64,000 nucleotides of DNA from Limosilactobacillus coleohominis 101-4-CHN (GTDB taxonomy: Bacteria > Bacillota > Bacilli > Lactobacillales > Lactobacillaceae). The notes below the pieces were generated by a model. It saw nothing but the letters and a program-made list of their open reading frames with translations, did not search any database and was not told the DNA's origin. Each line of letters starts with the position of its first letter. The stretch's first letter is position 1. Shown here one piece after another: positions 8,195 to 17,066 of the stretch. Both the position numbers and the translations under genes were made by a program. The stretch is from the NCBI RefSeq assembly GCF_000161935.1, contig NZ_GG698804.1, positions 99,400 to 163,399 on the forward strand, written 5' to 3'.

Positions 8195-10207
8195 TTAGTC
8201 GCGCTTCTTACCCAAGCCCAGGCAGATGGCTAGACTTGCACTGGCTAAGCCAAGCAATGCGAGTACACTATTTTGGTTACCAGTTTGTGGTAATTGAGTA
8301 GCATGTTCGTTTGCTGAAGCAGCAACACCCTTAGTAACTGCCTGATGTTGAACGACTGGCTTTGCTGGAGTTGAACCAGTTTGCTCATCAGCACTTTCGG
8401 ACTGATGATCTGGCTTCGTCAGCTGATCAGGCGTCTGTGGAGTTGGTACTGTGTCCTTGGCTACATGTACAATTTGCAGTGAGTGGTCCGCGCTGATGGT
8501 CAGTAATGGCTGACTGCCAACATAATGATAGCCATCGGGTAGAGAAAGCTTAATCGGATCATTTTCCTTACCTTCCTGATGGTCGGTTTTAACAACGTTC
8601 CCCTCCTGATCAACATAGCGAATAACGTTGAGAACAGGCTTATCAGGCACGACCACTGGGACATCAATTTGACTGTAGCCAATATTTACAACTGTATCTG
8701 AAGAATTTGGAGTGACCGTTTGTGCATCAACAATAGCCTGACTTGGCTTGTAGCCCGCATAGGTTGGTGCCGTGAACAAAGCCCATTGATGGTTATTGTT
8801 AGTTAATTCACTCCAGGAACTTTCATCTGCAGAGTTATTGCCCGTCAAAACCTTCCAAGGCGCATCGTTTAGTGGCTGGCCGGTAATGGCATCATAATCA
8901 CCAAACTGCTGGAATTGAACGGTTTGCTTAGTCGTGACGACATTGCCATCTGGTTGCATAACGTTGATGGTCCGTGTTTTGGTTAGTGGTGTTTGGTGAA
9001 GAGCCCCTGATTGTTTATTAATAACAACGAATTCGTAATTAAGCCCCTCCTCATTACCAACGGTGTCGTCTAATGATGGGTAGTCATCACTACTTTTGAT
9101 TTGATGTAATTTACCATCGTTACCAAAATAGCCATAAATTTGGTAATTGTCAGCCGATACACCAGCATTCTCAAGGTATTGACTAAGCTGCTGCCGAGCA
9201 AAATTATAAATAACGTTTTTGTCATACGTTTGTCCATAATTCAGTGGCGTCAACGCTGTCACGGCATTCCCAGATGGTCGTTTATCAGAGTAGGCATTAT
9301 ACAAGTTACCGTTCATGTCTTTAAACACAAGGTTTACGGGAGCAGACATGTAGATCTTATTGGCGTTTGAATTGTAATCTTCGGTGGAACCTTTACTACC
9401 ATGATAGGTTACAACCATTGTTCCCCGTTTAATTTCGTTAGTAATTGTTGCACCAGTCAGGTAGTAGTGACCATCACGCTTAATTATTTGGTCGTTAATC
9501 CCGAAAGGAAGCGATGGACGGTAGCCAGTTGGTACCCCAGAAGGCAGAACTAATTCTTGGTCGGGGATAGTCAGTGAGTGGCCATTTTGAACCAAGTAGA
9601 CATTCATAATTGGACGATCACCATCTGGTAGCGAATAAATGGTAACCCGGGCAATGTAACGGAAATAAAGATCCTGGTTACGCGAAACATTGTCAGCAGC
9701 GTCAAGGTGAATGCTTGGTACTGCGACTCCGTCCGGAACATAACCGGTAGGCAACGTCCAATCAAACGAGTCCCAATGTCCATTCACTGACTGTTGAGTT
9801 ATGGTTTGTTCAGTTTCCTTAACAGTTTGGCCATTATAGGCAAAACCGCTGGCCTGGATGTGAATAACCCGGTTGTATTCTTTGTCCGGCGTGGTCTGGT
9901 TATTTGCCACCGGCTGGTTCTCGTTAAGAACCGGCTGGGAGTTAGCAGCTTCCTGTGACGTTTGCGTAGCACTGGTGCTGTTTGCTGCATCATCAGTGGA
10001 AGATAAAGTAACAACTTGTTTGTTCTCTTGACTAGTAGTTAAGTCTTTCTGCGCACCACTAGTCGTTGGCATTGCTGGCGTTGCTGAATTTGTTTGATCA
10101 GCATGTGCGACCGTCATCCCCATTGTCAGAGAAAGCAAAACGGCAGAACAGCCGATTACCCATTGCTTTTTCTGTTTATATAATTTGTATCGCTTGATAA
10201 CACTCAT
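8195..10207 (-). CDS. LPXTG cell-wall-anchored MucBP/Mub-type adhesin
   Basis: A 670-residue surface protein. The N-terminus has a KxYKxxKxW-type signal peptide (RYKLYKQKKQW, then a hydrophobic core ending in AHA), then a Ser/Thr/Asn/Gln-rich spacer to about residue 110. Mub-like domains follow: one around residues 110-190, a long middle region with TRTINVMQPDGN at about 415-425, and a MucBP repeat (VIRYVDQEGNVVKTDHQEG) near 540-585. The C-terminus has the sortase signal LPQTG, a hydrophobic helix and the charged tail GKKRD. This family binds mucus or other bacteria at the cell surface. Domain borders are by eye. The gene is single, with its own terminator. Confidence 0.9.
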   Translation of the reverse strand: MSVIKRYKLYKQKKQWVIGCSAVLLSLTMGMTVAHADQTNSATPAMPTTSGAQKDLTTSQENKQVVTLSSTDDAANSTSATQTSQEAANSQPVLNENQPVANNQTTPDKEYNRVIHIQASGFAYNGQTVKETEQTITQQSVNGHWDSFDWTLPTGYVPDGVAVPSIHLDAADNVSRNQDLYFRYIARVTIYSLPDGDRPIMNVYLVQNGHSLTIPDQELVLPSGVPTGYRPSLPFGINDQIIKRDGHYYLTGATITNEIKRGTMVVTYHGSKGSTEDYNSNANKIYMSAPVNLVFKDMNGNLYNAYSDKRPSGNAVTALTPLNYGQTYDKNVIYNFARQQLSQYLENAGVSADNYQIYGYFGNDGKLHQIKSSDDYPSLDDTVGNEEGLNYEFVVINKQSGALHQTPLTKTRTINVMQPDGNVVTTKQTVQFQQFGDYDAITGQPLNDAPWKVLTGNNSADESSWSELTNNNHQWALFTAPTYAGYKPSQAIVDAQTVTPNSSDTVVNIGYSQIDVPVVVPDKPVLNVIRYVDQEGNVVKTDHQEGKENDPIKLSLPDGYHYVGSQPLLTISADHSLQIVHVAKDTVPTPQTPDQLTKPDHQSESADEQTGSTPAKPVVQHQAVTKGVAASANEHATQLPQTGNQNSVLALLGLASASLAICLGLGKKRD

Positions 10208-10328
10208 ATTAATTCCTCAAAACAAAAAGTGTAACTATCCGTAAAATAGTGTAACACAAATTGAGGAAGACAAGAAGTGCTATAAATGTTTTGATATTAA
10301 GACGAAAATCATAATCATTTTGTCTAAA

Positions 10329-10361
10329 AAACAGCATCAAGTTTCATCCTTGATACTGTTC
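10329..10361 (-). terminator. terminator of the AlkD-like gene
   Basis: AACAGtATCAAG ... CTTGATgCTGTT stem followed by six T on the minus strand. Confidence 0.82.
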
Positions 10362-10387
10362 AATAATCAGCTTAATTTGATATAGCA

Positions 10388-11050
10388 TTATAAATACTTA
10401 TTGGCTTCCCGAATCGACAAGGCGCTTAATCCCTCTTGATGTGTCTGAATAAACTGTCGCACCCATCGAGGATTGGTTTTGGAGTAGTCACGTAGCGCCC
10501 ATCCAATCGCTTTGTTAATAAAAAATTCCTTCCGGTCAAGGTTATTTTCAATAATCTCAGCCAGGAGGTTGATATTCATTTGTTCTTTCCGCAATAACTG
10601 GTGTTCGATCGCCACCCGTCGCATCCACTGGTCATGATCCAACGACCATCTTAGCATCACGGCATCTACGGCCGGTTCACGTAGTCCTAGCTTACCTAGC
10701 GGTTTAATAAGACTATCAATGGTATCCCACCACTGCTTAGTTCTTAAATAAGGTTCAATTCGTGGTAAATCTGCTAATGTTAAAAACTTTTCCATTTTCC
10801 ACAAATAATCACATACAAAATATTGCATTTCCCGATGGGGGTCAGCCCAAGCCTGGTCCAATAATTGCCAATCAATCCTACCGTTTCGGCGTTCGGTTAG
10901 TAAATCTTGATGATAAAGTCGTCGTCGAGCAGCGCTTTGGTAACCGTAAAATTCAAACTGGTTTCGCATATAAGCTGCCATTTGCTGTGCTAATTTCTGA
11001 TTTGCTCCCTGGGCAAAACGCGTTTTTAAATCTTCATATCTCACAATCAA
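10388..11050 (-). CDS. AlkD-like DNA alkylation repair protein
   Basis: A 220-residue all-helical protein of the HEAT-like-repeat AlkC/AlkD glycosylase superfamily, which removes bulky or cationic alkylated purines. Typical features are REMQYFVCDYL, the WWDTIDSL segment (conserved W and D around residues 109-113) and the C-terminal KAIGWALRDYSKTNPRWVR. The length is normal for the family. It is divergent from the peroxidase gene and has its own terminator. Substrate preference is unknown. Confidence 0.85.
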   Translation of the reverse strand: MIVRYEDLKTRFAQGANQKLAQQMAAYMRNQFEFYGYQSAARRRLYHQDLLTERRNGRIDWQLLDQAWADPHREMQYFVCDYLWKMEKFLTLADLPRIEPYLRTKQWWDTIDSLIKPLGKLGLREPAVDAVMLRWSLDHDQWMRRVAIEHQLLRKEQMNINLLAEIIENNLDRKEFFINKAIGWALRDYSKTNPRWVRQFIQTHQEGLSALSIREANKYL

Positions 11051-11184
11051 TTCGCCAACTTTCTCTTTTCTCAGCCCTTTATTATGCCGATAATTGAATT
11101 GCCCGTCAACTTATTCCTACTTGAAAATGCTATAATTAATAATGGTTAAATAATTGACGTTTCGGATGAAAGGAGATCTTTATC

Positions 11185-12129
11185 ATGGCAGTTAATCCGC
11201 AATTGGCGCAGGATGTTTGGAAAGACGCCGGTAGCAACGTCCTTTTTACCACCTTTGAACTTAAGCGAACAGATCAAGCGGCAGAACAAGCAGCAATTCA
11301 AGAATTTGTCGACCGCTATCAAGCAATTATTCGTTCCATGCGAATTCGCGCTGAAAAGGCCAACGTCCGCGCAGCACTCGGTTTTAGCAACGCTGCCTGG
11401 GACTATTTATTTCCAGATGCGCCAAAGCCAAAAGAATTGGAAACATATCAAACATTAACCGGACCTAAGTACTCGATGCCAGCAAGCAAGGGCGATATTT
11501 TTATTCACCTCCGTGCCAATGAAGAAGCGGTTCTATACGAAATGATGAGTCAAATGCAGCTCTTCTTAAAGGACTTCACGACCGTCGTGGATGAAACGAA
11601 GGGCTTCCGCTATTTTGAAGGTCGTGCCATCATTGGTTTTATTGACGGAACTGAAAATCCCCAAATGGAAGACGCCGTCAACTACGCAATCATTGGTGAT
11701 GAAGATCCCACATTTGAAAACGGCTCATATGCCTTTGCTCAAAAATGGCGGCATAATATGGATATCTGGAATCACCTCACCACGGAAACACAAGAAAAGG
11801 CCGTGGGCCGCAAGAAATTCTCGGACTTGGAATTAGCTGATGATGAGAAATTCAAAAATGCCCACAACGTCGCTTCACAAGCAACGATTGATGGAGTTGA
11901 GCAAAAAATCGTTCGCATGAACGTCCCTTACTCTGATCCAGCGAATAACAACACGGGAACCTTCTTTATTGGTTACTCACGATACTGGAAGGTTACCAAG
12001 ACCATGTTGCAAAATATGCTTGACCAAAATGATTATTTACTAACCTTCTCTGATATTTTGTCAGGTCAGCTCTTCTTTATCCCATCCCGTCCACTATTAG
12101 ATAAAATTGCGGACGGTGAACTAAATTAA
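11185..12129 (+). CDS. DyP-type haem peroxidase
   Basis: A 314-residue dye-decolourising peroxidase. The family signature GXXDG appears as GFIDGTENPQ (about residue 151), with the distal Asp and the downstream Arg region (PYSDPANNNTGTFFIGYSR). The proximal haem His is likely in KWRHNMDIWNHL. DyP enzymes oxidise aromatic substrates with hydrogen peroxide using haem. Lactobacilli generally do not make haem, so the enzyme would depend on exogenous haem (general knowledge, not shown here). AAAGGAG lies 11 bases before the ATG. A TATAAT near 11132 may be its promoter. It shares a two-way terminator with the converging reductase gene. Confidence 0.92.
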   Translation: MAVNPQLAQDVWKDAGSNVLFTTFELKRTDQAAEQAAIQEFVDRYQAIIRSMRIRAEKANVRAALGFSNAAWDYLFPDAPKPKELETYQTLTGPKYSMPASKGDIFIHLRANEEAVLYEMMSQMQLFLKDFTTVVDETKGFRYFEGRAIIGFIDGTENPQMEDAVNYAIIGDEDPTFENGSYAFAQKWRHNMDIWNHLTTETQEKAVGRKKFSDLELADDEKFKNAHNVASQATIDGVEQKIVRMNVPYSDPANNNTGTFFIGYSRYWKVTKTMLQNMLDQNDYLLTFSDILSGQLFFIPSRPLLDKIADGELN

Positions 12130-12142
12130 TTGTTCCATACTA

Positions 12143-12186
12143 AAAAGATCCACGGTTCAATCTATCACGAACTGTGGATCTTTTAT
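12143..12186. terminator. bidirectional terminator
   Basis: AAAGATCCACgGTTC ... GAACtGTGGATCTTT stem between converging genes, with A and T runs on opposite sides. Confidence 0.88.
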
Positions 12187-12192
12187 TTAGGA

Positions 12193-12723
12193 TTATTTTT
12201 GAATTGGCAAATCTTCTTTAACAATCATCTCTGCATATTCTTTACTCGACTTTTGCAAATCATCTAGTTCATAAATTGTAAACGGCTGACAAAATTGCAT
12301 TCCTAAATGAATACTCAGAACCTGAAATGGCTTTAGTAATTCATCAATCGTCGTCCGGTACTTACCATTCTTTGTAAAATCATAGGATGGTTCCGAATAA
12401 GCTACCGCTAATAGTAATTCCTTATTGGCAAGCACACTCTGACCACCTTTACCCGAATGGAGCCAATAATCATCAAATACTGCCTCTTTCCAACGCTGAA
12501 CTAGAGTCGGTGCATCATACCATTTCAGGGGGAACTGTAATACGACCCGATCTGCATTCATTAAAATTCGTCGTTCTGCGTCAACATCAATTGGTTGACC
12601 ACGATACAGGGCATACATATCACGAATGGTCACGCTCCGTTTTTGACCAGCCGCTTCAACTAATCTTTTATTAACTAACGAATGCTGCATGTCTGGATGG
12701 AATAACAATACAACCGTCTTCAC
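12193..12723 (-). CDS. flavodoxin-fold NAD(P)H-dependent oxidoreductase (KefF/MdaB-like)
   Basis: About 176 residues with the flavodoxin-like FMN-binding fold: VKTVVLLFHPDMQHSLVNKR at the N-terminus, the conserved QFPLKWYDAPTLVQRWKEAVFD loop in the middle and LLLAVAYSEPSYDF near residue 110. These are typical of quinone oxidoreductase/KefF-type reductases. I prefer the GTG at 12723 because AGGGGG lies about 9 bases upstream; an upstream ATG at 12744 would place that site inside the gene. It is monocistronic. The natural electron acceptor is unknown. Confidence 0.85.
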   Translation of the reverse strand: MKTVVLLFHPDMQHSLVNKRLVEAAGQKRSVTIRDMYALYRGQPIDVDAERRILMNADRVVLQFPLKWYDAPTLVQRWKEAVFDDYWLHSGKGGQSVLANKELLLAVAYSEPSYDFTKNGKYRTTIDELLKPFQVLSIHLGMQFCQPFTIYELDDLQKSSKEYAEMIVKEDLPIQK

Positions 12724-12778
12724 TCCTGGCGCACCCCCTACCAATCAAATTCTTTATAATTATCATACCATAGTTTTA

Positions 12779-12816
12779 AAAAAGGCGGAGACCACCCATG
12801 TGAAGATCTCCGCCAA
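12779..12816 (-). terminator. terminator of the LysM protein gene
   Basis: GGCGGAGA ... TCTCCGCC stem with a T run on the minus strand. Confidence 0.85.
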
Positions 12817-12835
12817 TGAATATTAATTATTAATT

Positions 12836-13369
12836 TTAGTACCAACCGTTGGCCATCCAGAATTGCTGAGCAGCAGTCCAGGAACCGTACCGGTTAGCAA
12901 CGTATTGGTCAGCCACCCGTTCTTGATTTTCTGGTGACAAATCACCATTTAAGTAAGATAAACTTAATTGATACTTACCGTAGTATTGACCGTTTTGCAC
13001 CGTGTACAAGCCACGGGATTCATGATAAGCAATCCAATCCTTCGCTGCTTGATCAGCGGCAGAAAGGTTTGAATTATTATTTGGAGTATAAGCTGTTTGT
13101 TCCATCTTAGCCTTAGGTTTAGCAGATTGCTTACTACCCTTGATTACCAACTTTTGACCAACGTGAATCGTATTGATGTCATCGATATTGTTCTTCTTAG
13201 CAATTGTGTTCACATCCGCATTGTTGAACTTAGCTGCAATCGAAGAAAGGGTATCGCCATTTTGAACAGTGTAAGTTGTGTCAGCATGACCGATCGCAGA
13301 AGTTGCGACCATTCCCAAAGCTGCCGCCCCAAACGTTGCGCTCATCTTCAATAGATTCTTGTTTAACAT
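12836..13369 (-). CDS. secreted LysM protein with transglycosylase-like C-terminus (Apf-type)
   Basis: A 177-residue exported protein. A signal peptide covers residues 1-29 (ending GHA), a LysM peptidoglycan-binding domain residues 31-75 (TYTVQNGDTLSSIAAKFN ... IHVGQKLVIKG), then a short linker. The C-terminal domain (WIAYHESRGLYTVQNGQYYG to WMANGWY) resembles the resuscitation-factor/lysozyme-like end of lactobacillar aggregation-promoting factors, with the Glu of YHES as the probable catalytic residue. It likely acts on or binds the cell wall. Single gene with its own terminator. Confidence 0.88.
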   Translation of the reverse strand: MLNKNLLKMSATFGAAALGMVATSAIGHADTTYTVQNGDTLSSIAAKFNNADVNTIAKKNNIDDINTIHVGQKLVIKGSKQSAKPKAKMEQTAYTPNNNSNLSAADQAAKDWIAYHESRGLYTVQNGQYYGKYQLSLSYLNGDLSPENQERVADQYVANRYGSWTAAQQFWMANGWY

Positions 13370-13620
13370 AAAGTATTAACCGTCCTTTACAAAATCTTTC
13401 TTTATCAACGTTCTATATGATACAAGGTGATTATTACTAATTGATTGCAAAAAGTTTGCTTTTCCACTGATTAACTCAAATGGCTGTAATATTCTGTAAC
13501 ATTTACCATTAATAAGCTATTAATCATTTTTTATTAATAGTGGATAGCCTGATAATGACGGTAACTTTAGGCTGGCCAAAACAATTCGTGAAAAACTGAT
13601 CATGTTTGATTGTTACTACT
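13370..13620. other. A+T-rich upstream region of the LysM gene, no gene seen
   Basis: About 250 bases without a credible reading frame. It contains ATTAATaagctATTAAT runs and a TGTAATattcTGTAAC pair (about 13484-13500) that resembles a WalR site but has a 10-base rather than the usual 11-base period. It most likely holds the LysM gene promoter; I cannot fix its position. Confidence 0.4.
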
Positions 13621-13658
13621 AAAAAAGTCGCCGAATTCAGCATTTTTCGGCGACTTTT
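13621..13658 (-). terminator. terminator of the HAD hydrolase gene
   Basis: AAGTCGCCGAA ... TTCGGCGACTT stem with a T run on the minus strand. Confidence 0.88.
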
Positions 13659-13678
13659 CTAACTATTTAAGGCTTATA

Positions 13679-14491
13679 TTACAAGTATTTTGCAAAAAAT
13701 TGTTCTAAATAAACGGCAACTCCATCATTATCATTACTAGACGTGAGGTGATTAGCCACTGCTTTTACTTGGGGCAAGCCATTGGCCATTACGACCCCAT
13801 CGGCAGCCGCTTTAATCATTCCTAAATCATTATCCGCATCACCAAAAGTCATTAGATTGGAATAATCCATTCCTAAATGTTGTAAAAGATGCTTAAGGCC
13901 AACCGCTTTATCCACCCCTTGAGGCAAAAATTCTAAGATGTGGGGTTGTGATTGGACCACATTAAAGTGTTGATGGATTTCATCGGGAATCGTCGGTATG
14001 ATTTTTTTCAAACGCTCCGCTGGAATCGCCATGACCATTTTAGCGTATGGATGGCCACCCATCGGTAAGTCCGCAAAGTGACGATCCAAAAATTCAATAT
14101 GCTTCACCGTCCCTTTGTATATCGAACGTGGCATATCCATAATTTCATACACCCGGTCAAAATCCAGCACATCCAGTGAGTAATCATGTTCATGAGCAAA
14201 GCGGTAGACAATCGCTAAATCATCCGCTGCTAGCCCCATTGAAAACAGTGGTTCCTTCGTTACGTTATTTACAACCAGGCCCCCGTTGAAGTTAATTGTA
14301 TAGTCGCCTTCTTCAGTTAGACCTAATTGCTCAATATAATGCCAAATTGCATTAATTGGCCGTCCCGTACATAGCACAACCTTAATGCCCTGGTTATGCA
14401 GCCGCCGTAACACGGCTTCGTTTCGTTGACTGATCTCTTTATCACTATTTAAAAGCGTATTATCAAGGTCAAGTGCAATCATCTTTATCAT
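13679..14491 (-). CDS. Cof-type HAD phosphatase
   Basis: A 270-residue HAD-superfamily hydrolase of the Cof/YidA subfamily, soluble. Motif I is ALDLDNTLLNSD with the nucleophile Asp at about residue 8. Motif II is the Thr in VVLCTGRP. The Lys of DKAVGLKHLL and motif IV (MTFGDADNDLGMIKAA) complete the site. These enzymes dephosphorylate sugar phosphates and related metabolites; the substrate cannot be assigned. It lies just downstream of the acyltransferase gene (11 bases apart), so the two may be cotranscribed. Confidence 0.9.
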   Translation of the reverse strand: MIKMIALDLDNTLLNSDKEISQRNEAVLRRLHNQGIKVVLCTGRPINAIWHYIEQLGLTEEGDYTINFNGGLVVNNVTKEPLFSMGLAADDLAIVYRFAHEHDYSLDVLDFDRVYEIMDMPRSIYKGTVKHIEFLDRHFADLPMGGHPYAKMVMAIPAERLKKIIPTIPDEIHQHFNVVQSQPHILEFLPQGVDKAVGLKHLLQHLGMDYSNLMTFGDADNDLGMIKAAADGVVMANGLPQVKAVANHLTSSNDNDGVAVYLEQFFAKYL

Positions 14492-14502
14492 TATTTATTC
14501 TC

Positions 14503-16356
14503 CTATTTTAAGAGGCTCTTAACAATCAATCGGGTAAATTGGACATTTCCTTTTTCATTCATATGGACATTATCACCAGCAAACCAATCCTGATGGGCAG
14601 CACTTTGCGCGTGCCAATCCACCACATGCACATTGGAATGTTTCCGCGCCGCTTGCTTGATTTGACGATTAACTGTCCGTTCCCAAGCCTTAGTTGGTAC
14701 GTGGGCGGTTACCCAGTAAATCTGGTGACCCTTACCAATCGCATCAATAATTTCATTAACCGTATCACCCGTCATGGCACCATTGGTTCCTAAGTTTAAA
14801 ACCACATTTTTATTTAAATGGCCATTGGCTTTCAGATCCCTAATTACTGCGGGCGCGTCACTTCCCTGACGACCAACTTTTGCTTCGACATACGCGTGAG
14901 GCATAACCTGCTGAAGACTATCAGAAGCGTCCGCCATCACTGAGTCACCAACTGCTGTCACCTTTAGCTTAGCCGCTCGTTTTAATTCACCCTTGGTTAA
15001 GCCATACTTCTTTTGTAATGATTTACTATTCACATTGACTTGCGGTGTCTTGCCCTCCGCAATTAGCTTATTGCGGACAGCAGTTGCATGCCGACTCTTT
15101 TTAATCCGCGTCTGAACGGCCGTATTTTTAGGTGCCCGGTCTGGTGTCGTAAACCCAGCAACCGCAACAAAAAAGACCACTAACGCCGGTGCAATGGCTA
15201 ACCATTGCTTCCAGCCACGTCGTTTAACATCAAACCAGTTCACAATCGTCAATGGTAAATCCCGCCATTGATAGTGGCGCAGCAGCCGTTCCAAAAACCG
15301 GTATGATAATTCACTAATTAAAACAATTAATAAAACTTCAACGATTGCATTTAGCATTGGATGTGCTCCTATTTGGACCTTTGCTTCATAAAAAATCATG
15401 ACTGGGTATTGGTAAACATAAATTCCGTAGGAACGTTCGCCAACCCACTTAAAGAACGGATTGGACAACCACTGGTTCATGTCAGCGCCTGGATGAACAA
15501 TTGTGGCCAGTAATAACATCCCAATCAAACTGTAGAAAAACATGAGTCCATGGTAAGTCCGTGCGCTTTGTCCATTTACCACAAAAAAGCTTACTAACGT
15601 TAATACCAAACTTCCTACGCCTACTACATTTAAGAACCTACTTTCGCTGGTACTTAACCCCATACGCAGCTTTTCTCGTGGCCAAATAAACGCCAGCCAA
15701 CTACCTAGTAATAATGAAAAAGCTCGCGTATCCGTCCCGTAGTACACTCGATTAATATTTTGCGGATCATATAAAATCCCCATTTCGATTGCAGAAAGAA
15801 TCGCTAAGCTTAACACAATCCATTTAACTGCCCGCTTCCCAAGAAACCTTAGTAATAAGATTAAAATCAGCGGCCATAAAACATAAAATTGAACTTCAAC
15901 CCCTAAGGTCCATAAATGGGTAAACGGCGATTCGCCACCAAAACGGTCAAAGTAAGATTGCCCATTAAAAATTTCCCACCAGTTATATACCCACAATAGA
16001 TTAGTCACAATGATCGCCTTAATGTGGTGCAATAATTGGCGCTGAAAAAGTGTAATGTAAGCCGTCGTTAAAACCAGCATGGTGACTAAGACTGGGTAAA
16101 GACGACTAAACCTGCGGCGATAAAAGCTCAATAAATCAACACCGCCCCGGTCCCATTTTTTGAGTAGCTGATTAGTCACAAAGTATCCAGAAATCAGTAA
16201 AAATAATGGTACCCCTAAAAAACCACCGACCATCACATTAGGTAGTAAGTGGTAAATAATGACCCCTAATACGGCAAGGGTCCGCATCCCATCAACACCA
16301 GTAACGTATTGATGGCGACGCGGTGGCAATTGATGTTCTTCAAAAGCTGGGCGCAT
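14503..16356 (-). CDS. oatA: OatA-type peptidoglycan/surface O-acyltransferase
   Basis: About 617 residues in two parts. The N-terminal half is a membrane acyltransferase-3 domain (about residues 15-360, ten or more helices, starting VDGMRTLAVLGVIIYH with FLGVPLFLLISGYFVT and RRFSRLYPV). An extracytoplasmic SGNH esterase-like domain covers about 460-617 with GDSVM, NLGTNG and DNVHMN, the catalytic Ser, Asn and Asp/His blocks. This fusion is the signature of OatA, which O-acetylates muramic acid and gives lysozyme resistance. I set the start at 16356 (MRPAFEEHQ) because GAGGAGGA lies 10 bases upstream. Other O-acyltransferase targets such as teichoic acid are possible. Confidence 0.88.
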   Translation of the reverse strand: MRPAFEEHQLPPRRHQYVTGVDGMRTLAVLGVIIYHLLPNVMVGGFLGVPLFLLISGYFVTNQLLKKWDRGGVDLLSFYRRRFSRLYPVLVTMLVLTTAYITLFQRQLLHHIKAIIVTNLLWVYNWWEIFNGQSYFDRFGGESPFTHLWTLGVEVQFYVLWPLILILLLRFLGKRAVKWIVLSLAILSAIEMGILYDPQNINRVYYGTDTRAFSLLLGSWLAFIWPREKLRMGLSTSESRFLNVVGVGSLVLTLVSFFVVNGQSARTYHGLMFFYSLIGMLLLATIVHPGADMNQWLSNPFFKWVGERSYGIYVYQYPVMIFYEAKVQIGAHPMLNAIVEVLLIVLISELSYRFLERLLRHYQWRDLPLTIVNWFDVKRRGWKQWLAIAPALVVFFVAVAGFTTPDRAPKNTAVQTRIKKSRHATAVRNKLIAEGKTPQVNVNSKSLQKKYGLTKGELKRAAKLKVTAVGDSVMADASDSLQQVMPHAYVEAKVGRQGSDAPAVIRDLKANGHLNKNVVLNLGTNGAMTGDTVNEIIDAIGKGHQIYWVTAHVPTKAWERTVNRQIKQAARKHSNVHVVDWHAQSAAHQDWFAGDNVHMNEKGNVQFTRLIVKSLLK

Positions 16357-16519
16357 GGACCAGGACTCCTCCTCAATTAATACGAATAAATACTTTATTA
16401 TTATAGTCAGAAACCCGGCTGGCGTACAGACCATTTCTTGATAATACAAGATTAAATTCAGTTAACTGAACTTTCCTTTTAGCTTGGACCATTTCCCGAA
16501 AGGGTTGGGGGGTTAACTA

Positions 16520-16552
16520 AAAAAGATCACCAAAGCACTGCTTTGATAATCT
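16520..16552 (-). terminator. terminator of the 103-residue protein gene
   Basis: GATTATCAAAGCA / TGCTTTGGTGATC stem followed by a T run on the minus strand. Confidence 0.75.
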
Positions 16553-16562
16553 CTTACTCTCC

Positions 16563-16874
16563 TTAACCAACATGATTTTCTGCAAGGATCGCTTGGACTA
16601 GTTTTTCCATCTCCGGGGTCTTCTTCCACTCTTCCCAATGATCCATCGATTCATCTTGCATCTGGTAGTGGCTATTAATGTAGTCTTCATATTTAATCAC
16701 ATTTTGTGAATGCGGAATGTTAAGCTTCAAAATACGCACTTGAGTAATAAAATTACGTTCTGCCGCTAGTTCAGCCCGCCCATTATGGACCATGTTGCCA
16801 ATTTCATAATATTTACTACCATCTTTACGCGTAATTTCTTCAATTAAATCTAATGTTCCTGGTTGGTCCGCCAT
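16563..16874 (-). CDS. small ABM-like (monooxygenase-fold) protein
   Basis: A 103-residue soluble protein. The pattern of an N-terminal strand, a tyrosine-rich middle and the C-terminal helix (EEWKKTPEMEKLVQAIL) resembles the dimeric alpha/beta-barrel antibiotic-biosynthesis-monooxygenase fold, in which a segment like HWEEWKKTPEM contacts the partner subunit. No cofactor motif is visible, so the enzymatic role is uncertain. Single gene with its own terminator. The resemblance is by eye and moderate. Confidence 0.55.
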   Translation of the reverse strand: MADQPGTLDLIEEITRKDGSKYYEIGNMVHNGRAELAAERNFITQVRILKLNIPHSQNVIKYEDYINSHYQMQDESMDHWEEWKKTPEMEKLVQAILAENHVG

Positions 16875-17028
16875 GATAATTCACCTCACTCTCTATCATA
16901 ACAAAAAACCACCGCCAGGGGGACGGTGATCGGCATAAGAGAGAAAGAGAATTGATTAGAAGGTAATTATTAATACCTTATGTTTGTATAATAGAACCTT
17001 TGTAAGCGCTGTCAATAAGTTCTACAAA

Positions 17029-17058
17029 AAAACGACTATTCAGCATAGTCGTTCATTT
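17029..17058 (-). terminator. glmS terminator
   Basis: AACGACTAT gctga ATAGTCGTT stem with seven T on the minus strand. A second weaker GC hairpin with a T tail lies at about 16905-16930. Confidence 0.88.
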
Positions 17059-17066
17059 TTGAAATA

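Noticed and set aside
13484-13500. WalR operator before the LysM gene
   Set aside because: The TGTAAT/TGTAAC pair has a 10-base rather than 11-base period and is far from the gene; noted only as weak.
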